From contig NZ_ATVH01000019.1 of assembly GCF_000420625.1 (NCBI RefSeq), forward strand, positions 1 through 64,000: DNA of 64,000 nt. Reading direction: 5' to 3'. This document shows positions 52,672-58,658 of the stretch, in pieces. The first letter of the stretch is position 1, and every line of letters starts with the position of its first letter. The position numbers and the translations under genes were made by a program. The notes below the pieces were generated by a model, which was given only the letters and a program-made list of their open reading frames with translations, was not told where the DNA came from and made no database searches. The DNA comes from Fodinicurvata sediminis DSM 21159. GTDB taxonomy: Bacteria > Pseudomonadota > Alphaproteobacteria > Kiloniellales > DSM-21159.

Positions 52672-53656
52672 GAGAGCAGTCCCAGCAGACGGGCCCGGTC
52701 ACATCAATCTGATGGGCCGCCTGGCCAAGGGGACAGGCGACACGCTGGATATCCCGGCCGGCATCATCAATGTGGGCGGCGCCGGCGAGGGCTTCCGCTT
52801 GGCATCCGCGACCGACTGGGACCCCACCGCCAATGATGACGGAACGGTCACAGCCCTGGCCCTGGGCGATGACGTCTATATCTATGCCGTACAGGACAGC
52901 AGCGGCACGGCGGGGCTGGTCGCCAGCAAGAACGCCACCTACCCGGACGGCTATACGGCGGACAATTCGCGCAAGCTGGGCGGGTTTCACTATGGCCGGG
53001 TGCGGCCGCTGTCGGATCGCTACAGCGCCGGGGCTACATTGCCGGTTCAAATCGTGCCGAACAGTGTCTGGGACCTGAAGCACCGGCCCACCTGTGATCC
53101 CACGGGCATGGTCGAAATCTGGGATGGCGGGCCCTGGATCGACATCTATCTCAACTCCGCCGATGGCGCGACGTGGCCCGATACCATGGGTCTGTCGGTA
53201 TATGACGCCGCACCGGTCCGGAATGACAATTCACCCTATGCGGTATGGGATTTTTACTGGATGGCCGCGAACGCCGGAAAGCGCCTGGCGATGGCTACAG
53301 AGATGATGGTGGCCGCCTATGGCATCCCTGGCGGCGCGCAGGGCGGTAGCGGGCCCAACAATACTGGCGATGACACGGGGTATGGATTTGAGGCTGTTTC
53401 GTGCAAAAACATTGATCAGCCTAGCGGCGCGCTATGGCACGTCACATGGGACATAGGCAATACAGACGGCAGCTATAACGGCACCAGCCAGGGCCAGGAC
53501 AGCGCCTTCGCGACGGGCAGCGCACGCCACCATACAGCCCTGACAGGCGGCACCTGGGCCGACGGCTCGACGGCCGGCGCCCGCTGCTCGCATTACGGCC
53601 TTCTGTGGTTTGTCGGTGGCCTCTATGGCTTCCGCGCCGCCTGCGATCCGCTGTGA
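52658..53656 (+). CDS. DGR target protein with C-type-lectin-like variable domain (Mtd analogue)
   Basis: This is a 332-residue protein. Residues 1 to about 170 are beta-rich and include GRLAKGTGDTLDIPAG. The C-terminal part has the C-type-lectin (formylglycine-enzyme-like) end seen in DGR targets: GGTWADGS, ARCSHYG and YGFRAACDP. The last about 36 residues are the variable repeat. Residues 299, 301, 312, 313, 315, 318, 320 and 322 differ from the template-encoded residues, and each template codon is Asn or Asp. It probably binds the host receptor at the fibre tip. The stretch around 53380-53480 is more AT-rich, suggesting an exchanged segment. Confidence 0.9.
   Translation: MALVKRAVPADGPGHINLMGRLAKGTGDTLDIPAGIINVGGAGEGFRLASATDWDPTANDDGTVTALALGDDVYIYAVQDSSGTAGLVASKNATYPDGYTADNSRKLGGFHYGRVRPLSDRYSAGATLPVQIVPNSVWDLKHRPTCDPTGMVEIWDGGPWIDIYLNSADGATWPDTMGLSVYDAAPVRNDNSPYAVWDFYWMAANAGKRLAMATEMMVAAYGIPGGAQGGSGPNNTGDDTGYGFEAVSCKNIDQPSGALWHVTWDIGNTDGSYNGTSQGQDSAFATGSARHHTALTGGTWADGSTAGARCSHYGLLWFVGGLYGFRAACDPL
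53545..53646 (+). repeat. DGR variable repeat (VR)
   Basis: It aligns base for base with the template repeat at 54022-54123. Twelve substitutions occur before the first non-adenine change at the 3' end. The invariant GC-rich 3' part (GGCTTCCGCGCCGCCTGCGA, 53627-53646) is the likely initiation-of-mutagenic-homing sequence. The stop codon follows 10 nt later. I saw no convincing downstream cruciform. Confidence 0.93.
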
Positions 53657-53677
53657 CCTGTCATCTGGAGACCTGTC

Positions 53678-54022
53678 TTGGAACCGTTGATCCTGGAGCA
53701 AAAGATGGCGGACTTCGCTGACTATCTTTTTCCTGTCGTGGACCGCTTCCCGAAAACGGAAAAATTCGCCTTAGCGACCCAGATCAAGAACGCGGTCTAC
53801 GACCTGATGCGGCTGACCATCCGCATGCGGAAGTCCAGGGACAAACTGAAGTGGCTGTATGAAATCGACATCGGCCTCGAGCAACTGCGTTTTCTGGTGC
53901 GCCATGCACACAGGCGGAGGTTCTTGTCCAACCGGCGCCAGGAGGTTGTAGCTCGCTGGGTCACGGAAATAGGCAAGATATTGGGAGGCCTGATCAAGAC
54001 GAAACAGGGCGCGCGGCCCTAA
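53678..54022 (+). CDS. avd: Avd-like DGR accessory protein
   Basis: This 114-residue basic four-helix-bundle protein follows the Avd family order: an N-terminal EQKMADFADYLFPVVDRFPK helix, then LATQIKNAVYDLMRLTIR, IGLEQLRFLVRHAHR and a GKILGGLIK end. The TTG at 53678 is preceded by GGAG and keeps the conserved N-terminus; an ATG at 53705 with its own GGAG is an alternative. In BPP-1, Avd forms a pentameric barrel that binds the reverse transcriptase and template RNA. The TR begins at its stop codon. Confidence 0.9.
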   Translation: MEPLILEQKMADFADYLFPVVDRFPKTEKFALATQIKNAVYDLMRLTIRMRKSRDKLKWLYEIDIGLEQLRFLVRHAHRRRFLSNRRQEVVARWVTEIGKILGGLIKTKQGARP

Positions 54023-54130
54023 GGCGGCAACTGGGACGACGGCTCGACGGCCGGCGCCCGCTGCTCGAATAACGGCAATCTGTGGAATGTCAATGGCAAC
54101 TATGGCTTCCGCGCCGCCTGCGACCCCTTG
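54022..54130 (+). repeat. DGR template repeat (TR)
   Basis: This non-coding copy of the VR is rich in AAT/AAC codons in the matching frame. Of 18 adenines between 54023 and 54121, 12 are changed in the VR, while every non-adenine base in that stretch is identical. It directly follows avd and precedes the reverse transcriptase gene. Homology fades after 54123, where three non-adenine differences occur. Confidence 0.93.
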
Positions 54131-54270
54131 GGGTTCGCGATAGACAGGGCAGACCGGGTTTTGTCCTGCAGCGATCCGGAAAGGAATCGGAGCTGCGTGT
54201 CCTCGCCAGGAGGGCGAAATCTTAACAGGCTGGGGCGGCAGACGTGGCCCCGGCCGGCACAGAAGGAAGG
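54131..54270 (+). ncRNA. Downstream part of the DGR template RNA
   Basis: About 140 bases separate the TR from the reverse transcriptase start and hold no gene. In BPP-1 the matching spacer RNA folds and primes cDNA synthesis by the RT-Avd complex. Here the segment includes several short complementary GC blocks. The exact RNA ends are not determined. Confidence 0.55.
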
Positions 54271-55317
54271 ATGACCGTGTTCGATGAAATGATCAGCTGG
54301 GAGCGGATGCTGGAGGCCTGGCGCCTGGCCGCGAAGGGCAAGCGCTACAAGCCCGACGTGCTGCGCTTTGGCCGGCAGTGGGAGGAAGAGCTGATCGAGC
54401 TGCAGCATCAGTTGGTCTGGGACATGTGGCGGCCCCGGCCCATGCGGCGCTTCACGGTGCAGCGGCCCAAGACGCGCCTGATCGAGGCACCGGACTTTCG
54501 CGACCGCATCGTCCATCACCTGCTGGCGCTGGCCTGCGAGCCGCTGTTCGAGCGGCGCTTCGTGGCGCACAGCTTCGCCTGCCGGAAGGGCATGGGCACG
54601 CATGCCGCACGCTCGCACGTGATGGCCATGCTGCGCCAGGCGCAACGGCGCTGGGGCCGGGTCTATGTGCTGCAATGCGACGTGCGGCAGTTCTTTCCCA
54701 GCATAGACCACGAGACGCTACTGCGCCGGATCGCCCGCATCGTCCAGGATGAGCGCGTCCTGCAGGTCTGGCGCCGCGCCATCCTGCGCGACGACCAGGC
54801 GACGGGCCTGCCCATCGGCGCGTTGACCAGCCAGATGAGCGGGAATGTGTACCTCGACCCGCTGGATCACTGGATCAAGGACGATCTGGGCTGTCCGTAC
54901 TATGCCCGCTATATGGACGACTTCATCATCCTGGGCCCGGACAAGGGGCGCCTGCAGGATCTGCGCACGGCGATCGCGCAGCGCCTGGCGAATGAAGACC
55001 GGCTGCAGCTGCACCCCAAGAGCCAGGTCTATCCGGCCAGCCAGGGCGTGGACTTCTGTGGCTATCGCTCCTGGGCCAGTCACGCCCTGCCACGCAAGCG
55101 CAACCTGGTCGCGGCGCGCAAGCGTCTGCGGCGGCTGGCACAAAGGCATGCGGCGGGCGAGATCGGGCCGGAGCGCCTGGAGGCCTCGCTGGCCAGCTTC
55201 GAGGGCTACACCAAGCACTGCGACGGCGCGCGGTCCACGGCCTCGATCCTGGCCGAAGTGGAAGAGACCCTGGGGCAGCCGCTGCACCAGGTGGTGCGAC
55301 GGAAGGAGGCGGCCTGA
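54271..55317 (+). CDS. DGR reverse transcriptase
   Basis: A 348-residue protein is read from the ATG at 54271, preceded by AGAAGGAAGG; a GTG at 54244 is unlikely. RT fingers/palm motifs are complete: LQCDVRQFFPSI (catalytic D137), PIGALTSQMSGNVYL (181-195) and YMDDFIIL (catalytic D216/D217). The GALTSQ form, in place of the QGxxxSP of retrons and group II introns, is a DGR hallmark. There is no endonuclease or maturase domain. It copies the TR RNA with adenine-specific errors for homing into the target gene. Confidence 0.95.
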   Translation: MTVFDEMISWERMLEAWRLAAKGKRYKPDVLRFGRQWEEELIELQHQLVWDMWRPRPMRRFTVQRPKTRLIEAPDFRDRIVHHLLALACEPLFERRFVAHSFACRKGMGTHAARSHVMAMLRQAQRRWGRVYVLQCDVRQFFPSIDHETLLRRIARIVQDERVLQVWRRAILRDDQATGLPIGALTSQMSGNVYLDPLDHWIKDDLGCPYYARYMDDFIILGPDKGRLQDLRTAIAQRLANEDRLQLHPKSQVYPASQGVDFCGYRSWASHALPRKRNLVAARKRLRRLAQRHAAGEIGPERLEASLASFEGYTKHCDGARSTASILAEVEETLGQPLHQVVRRKEAA

Positions 55318-55610
55318 TGTATATCCTGTGGTGGCTCATACTCTGGGCAATCGGGCGCATCGAGCCGGTCGATCGCGACCGGCTGCGCCATGTCTTCGGG
55401 TGGCTGGATCCGCGCATGGATCCACACTGGGCGCGGGTCTGGCGGAACCTCAAGGGGCTGTGGCGGCCGTCGCGGCTGATGGACCTGCCGCATTCGATCG
55501 AGAACCTGAGCACCGAATGGGCCCGGCTGGACAGCCAGAGGTCCCAGAAGTGGTATCGCTCTGTGATCCACTGGCTGCTGATCATCCTGGTGGCGGTGAC
55601 CGTCACGTAA
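55317..55610 (+). CDS. Small membrane protein after the DGR
   Basis: A 97-residue protein is coupled to the RT stop (TGATG). Hydrophobic helices lie at both ends (MYILWWLILWAIG and WLLIILVAVTVT) around a charged, Trp-rich middle. It could be a holin or antiholin of the lysis cassette, or a tail-associated protein. Confidence 0.6.
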   Translation: MYILWWLILWAIGRIEPVDRDRLRHVFGWLDPRMDPHWARVWRNLKGLWRPSRLMDLPHSIENLSTEWARLDSQRSQKWYRSVIHWLLIILVAVTVT

Positions 55611-55639
55611 GTCCAAACCCCGACAGAGCAGGAGGCCGC

Positions 55640-56005
55640 ATGTCGGAAAATCGTGAAATGGACAGACTCTGGCGGGAACTGGAAACGATCCGGAAGGCGC
55701 AGGCCGATACCAATCAGGCCCTGACGGAAGCCGCGAAATCCCTGGCGGTGGTGACGGAGAAGCTGGCCACGGCCGAGCGCAGCCGCGCGCATCAGAAGGA
55801 TGCCCTGGATCGCCTGGCCACCCTGCAGGAGAAGATGATCGACCAGCTGAGCAAGCTGCCGACAATGGAGAAGCGCCTGGAGGACGTGGAAGGCGGCCTG
55901 CAGGATTACCGCAAGACAAAGCTGCGCGTGCTGGGCGGCCTGGCTGGCCTGACCGCATCGTCGGGCGCGATCGGCGCCGCCGTCCAGCGCTGGCTGGGCT
56001 CGTAA
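55640..56005 (+). CDS. Holin-like protein with coiled coil and C-terminal membrane helix
   Basis: A 121-residue protein has AGGAGG 5 nt upstream of the ATG. A coiled coil (about 5-95) leads to a single hydrophobic helix (VLGGLAGLTASSGAIGAAV, about 97-115). This architecture and the location just before the endolysin fit a holin or pinholin, or a lysis regulator. Confidence 0.6.
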   Translation: MSENREMDRLWRELETIRKAQADTNQALTEAAKSLAVVTEKLATAERSRAHQKDALDRLATLQEKMIDQLSKLPTMEKRLEDVEGGLQDYRKTKLRVLGGLAGLTASSGAIGAAVQRWLGS

Positions 56006-56081
56006 CGCGGCAGAGAGGGGGCGCAGAGAAGCAAGGAGACAGGACAGGGCGTCACACGGGTCAGAAGAAAAGGAGCCCGCC

Positions 56082-56762
56082 ATGAACGATCGTGAAGCGC
56101 TGTGGCGCACCCTCTATGGAGAAGCCGAACCCTGGGACAAGCAGGACGCCCTGGCCATTGGCCACGTGATCCTGAACCGGGTGGGCTGGAAGAACTGGCC
56201 GGACAACATCGTCGACGTCTGTTTCCAGCCCAAGCAGTTCAGCTGCTGGAACGATGACAATCCGCGCAAGGGGTATCTTTCGCGGGCCCGGCCGGAGAAA
56301 TCCGAGTGGACCGAGTATCTCTATGAGCTGGCCGGCCGTCTGATCCGCGATGAGGCAGAGCCGGATCCGACCAACGGGGCGACGCACTACTATGCCACCT
56401 ATGCGCCGGAACCCCGCTGGGCCAGGGGCAAGACCCCGGTCTTTGAGACCGATGGGCTGGAGGTCACGCACCTTTTCTACAACGACATCGACACGCCGGC
56501 GCCGCGCGATGCGAAGGAAGCCCTCGACCAGGCCCGGCCGCTGAAAGAAACGCGCTCGATGCGGGCCGCCGCCGGACAGACGGTGGTCGGGGGCGGCAGC
56601 CTGGCGCAGGGTGCCTCCGAAATGACCGACGCGATCGAGCAGGGCGCCAGCCTGATGGATGGCCGCGGCCTGCTGCTGACCATTGCCGGCCTGGCGATCA
56701 TCGGCCTGGCCGCCTGGCAGATCTGGGCGCGCATGGATGATCGCGAGCAGGGCCGCAGGTGA
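56082..56762 (+). CDS. SleB-type cell-wall hydrolase (endolysin) with membrane tail
   Basis: In this 226-residue protein, the N-terminal domain follows the SleB/CwlJ hydrolase pattern: RTLYGEAEPWDKQDALAIGHVILNR (catalytic Glu) in the first third, then FSCWNDDNP and GATHYYATY. The C-terminal part carries a membrane helix (LLLTIAGLAIIGLAAWQIW, about 195-213). It degrades peptidoglycan at lysis. Membrane anchoring suggests release controlled by the holin. Confidence 0.8.
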   Translation: MNDREALWRTLYGEAEPWDKQDALAIGHVILNRVGWKNWPDNIVDVCFQPKQFSCWNDDNPRKGYLSRARPEKSEWTEYLYELAGRLIRDEAEPDPTNGATHYYATYAPEPRWARGKTPVFETDGLEVTHLFYNDIDTPAPRDAKEALDQARPLKETRSMRAAAGQTVVGGGSLAQGASEMTDAIEQGASLMDGRGLLLTIAGLAIIGLAAWQIWARMDDREQGRR

Positions 56763-57016
56763 TGGCCGTGATGGGAGCACTGTGGTCGGCCGCACGAACG
56801 GCGTTCGCCTGGGTGACCTCCGGTGCCGGCCAGGTCCTGGGACTGGTCGCGGCCGGCCTGCTGGTGGCCTATCGCGTCTGGCGGGCCGGGCGCACCAGGG
56901 AACGCCTGGAACAGAAGGAACGGGAAGATGAAAGCCGGGAAAAGCAGAAAGCTGCCGCCGATCGCTATCGCCGCGACGGCGGTGCTGTTAGGCGCCTGCA
57001 GCGCAAGCGGTACTAG
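56762..57016 (+). CDS. Rz-like inner-membrane spanin
   Basis: An 84-residue protein starts at the ATG at 56762, which overlaps the endolysin stop. One hydrophobic helix (VLGLVAAGLLVAYRVW, about 24-39) is followed by a Glu/Arg/Lys-rich periplasmic coiled coil. The Rz1-like gene begins inside it in another frame, the classic nested spanin arrangement. One exact 13-bp palindrome lies near its start. Confidence 0.75.
   Translation: MAVMGALWSAARTAFAWVTSGAGQVLGLVAAGLLVAYRVWRAGRTRERLEQKEREDESREKQKAAADRYRRDGGAVRRLQRKRY
56795..56807. promoter_or_regulatory. 13-bp palindrome site 8
   Basis: An exact CGAACGGCGTTCG lies at the start of the Rz-like gene and codes for a different peptide (ARTAF) than most other copies. 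Confidence 0.65.
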
Positions 57017-57197
57017 CGGATCCATCGCCAGGCCGGAGCTGCGCGCCTATCCAGGGGACATGCAGCTGAAGGCGGCAGAGGAGCTGCAGGCTCTGCCGCC
57101 GCCCTGTCCGATCGCCGGGCCCTATGAGGGGTGCTCGGTGCTGCGGGTCTTCGCCGAAGACTATGGCGAGCTGCGCGCGCGGATCCGTGAGGAGTAG
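56928..57197 (+). CDS. Rz1-like outer-membrane spanin lipoprotein
   Basis: This 89-residue protein has GAAGGAA before the ATG. The lipobox LLGAC (Cys at about 24) follows a hydrophobic signal. The mature part is short and has a LPPPCP segment, as in Rz1 proteins. It overlaps the Rz-like gene by 89 bp in a shifted frame and completes the lysis cassette. Confidence 0.8.
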   Translation: MKAGKSRKLPPIAIAATAVLLGACSASGTSGSIARPELRAYPGDMQLKAAEELQALPPPCPIAGPYEGCSVLRVFAEDYGELRARIREE

Positions 57198-57258
57198 GGC
57201 TGGTTAATTCTGGTCACCGCAAAAATCGCGACAAGCGTGTGTCAAATTGGCCGCTGAG

Positions 57259-57310
57259 ACTGTCCAACTTTACCCGCAAAACGCCTTGAAAATGCAGGGG
57301 AAAGTTGGAC
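57259..57310. promoter_or_regulatory. Candidate right integrase arm sites
   Basis: ACTGTCCAACTTT lies at 57259-57271, and the reverse complement of GTCCAACTTT at 57301-57310. They match the left-end sites at 20903 and 20927, sitting 30-80 bp inside attR as expected for arm-type integrase binding. Confidence 0.6.
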
Positions 57311-57339
57311 GGCGCATTGATTTTGCTGTATTCCGAACA

Positions 57340-57388
57340 GACTCTTAATCAGCGGGTCCAAGGTTCGAGTCCTTGTGCGCCCACCATT
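57340..57388 (+). repeat. attR core (49 bp)
   Basis: This is an exact copy of the tRNA-Lys 3' half (20823-20871). It ends the prophage. No promoter or complete tRNA is present here. Confidence 0.93.
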
Positions 57389-57541
57389 TTTCCTAGCAAA
57401 ATCAATCTGTTACGAGGGGTTCACTAACGTGGCGTGAACTCCCTTCCAGACTCCGGACAGGTTTTGATCTGACCCCAAAGCTTCATCCAGTTGTGTCTGG
57501 AGTGCGCTGAGGCCCTGATCTTCTTCAGGAACTGAAGGGAC

Positions 57542-58648
57542 CTATCCGCTTTTGCGCCGCCAGAAAGGCTGGTTGTGGAAGCGTTTTTCGCGGGCGTAGA
57601 CCTGATGTCTTTCCTGGCGGAACTGGTCCACCCCTTTAGCGATTGTATGGGCGTAGTCTGCCACGGGTGCGCGATCGCCTCTCAGGAATGAGTCCGCAGC
57701 GGCGGCTGCGTGCTGTCCCGACCAGAGAGCCGTGGTTAGGCCGTGGGATGACAGGGGATCGAAGGCGGCGGCTGCATCTCCGGCGGCGGCCCAGCCGGCA
57801 CCGTCAAGAATTCCGGCAGCCGGTTCCAGCCAGGCGGTTGCAGCCGAGGTGAGCTTTGGCGAATTGCCTGCCTTGAAGCCGGCGCTGTCGATCCAGCGCT
57901 GAATATAGAGTGTGTCCTCGACAAGGGCCTGCCAGGCCACCCTGTCACGTGTCAGGCCGCGCGGCTGCAGGTCGGGATCGCTGAAACGGGCCACGACCAT
58001 GCGCCGGGCTTGTGACCGGCGCTGTGGCAGGAGGCTGGCGTACCACCAGCCATCCGCCACGGCCTCGATCATGGTGGCGGCTGTGGGCTCGATGTCGGTA
58101 TCCTGCTGGTCCAGGAACGCATAGGCGGCAAGCAGTTGGTCGTCCTGGTGCTGGCGCGCGAAGTGGCGCCCAGCCACGGCCTTGCGTCCACTGCAATCAA
58201 TGACGAAGCCGGCTGATACCTCCTGGCCACTGCCCAGGCGCAGGCGCCAGTGACCATCTGCCGCCTGCAGACTCTCCAGGGTGGTCTCCTGTCTTTCCAG
58301 GCCGGTTGCCAAGGCAGCGCTGCGCAGTTGCGCTTCGAAGGCTGGCCTGTCGAGGACAAGCCCCGGTCCCTGCAGCCGAAGAGCATCGCTGCGCTCGGTC
58401 AGGTGATCGCTGCCCCAGCAGGAGAAAAGGGCGTTGGCGGGTCGGTGCGCCGGCCCGGTGAACAGCTCTTCAAGTCCGAGCGCCGCGAGCAGAGGCCGCG
58501 CCGACGGTGAGAGAGATTCGCCGATCCGCGCCTCCTTGGTGTCCGGCGGAGTGATCCACAGGACGGCGCGCGCCAATTGGCCCAAGGCCAGGCAGGCAGC
58601 CGCGCCGGCAGGCCCGCTGCCGATGACGGCAACACTGTCAGTGCTCAA
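57542..58648 (-). CDS. LodB-like FAD-dependent maturase
   Basis: A 368-residue flavoprotein is predicted from a TTG at 58648, the only start before the Rossmann motif AVIGSGPAGAAACLAL; GAGAACAGG precedes it. It also has RIGESLSPSARPLL and a late AAAGDAAAAFDPLSSHG. LodB proteins modify Trp in the partner quinoprotein to make the cysteine-tryptophylquinone cofactor. It starts 10 nt after the LodA-like stop, so the two are one operon. A tryptophan halogenase is less likely because of the partner gene. Confidence 0.78.
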   Translation of the reverse strand: MSTDSVAVIGSGPAGAAACLALGQLARAVLWITPPDTKEARIGESLSPSARPLLAALGLEELFTGPAHRPANALFSCWGSDHLTERSDALRLQGPGLVLDRPAFEAQLRSAALATGLERQETTLESLQAADGHWRLRLGSGQEVSAGFVIDCSGRKAVAGRHFARQHQDDQLLAAYAFLDQQDTDIEPTAATMIEAVADGWWYASLLPQRRSQARRMVVARFSDPDLQPRGLTRDRVAWQALVEDTLYIQRWIDSAGFKAGNSPKLTSAATAWLEPAAGILDGAGWAAAGDAAAAFDPLSSHGLTTALWSGQHAAAAADSFLRGDRAPVADYAHTIAKGVDQFRQERHQVYAREKRFHNQPFWRRKSG

Positions 58649-58658
58649 AGGCCTGTTC

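Noticed and set aside
53647-53700. Cruciform after the VR
   Set aside because: Only a direct repeat of GACCTGTC (53655 and 53670) and a 4-bp inverted repeat are present; no stable hairpin like that of BPP-1 was seen.
54271-55317. Retron or group II intron reverse transcriptase
   Set aside because: The motif is GALTSQ rather than QGxxxSP. There is no msr/msd or maturase domain, and an adenine-mutated TR/VR pair is present.
57389-57541. Small gene between attR and the LodB-like gene
   Set aside because: No frame with a plausible start and ribosome site is present; I see only intergenic DNA.
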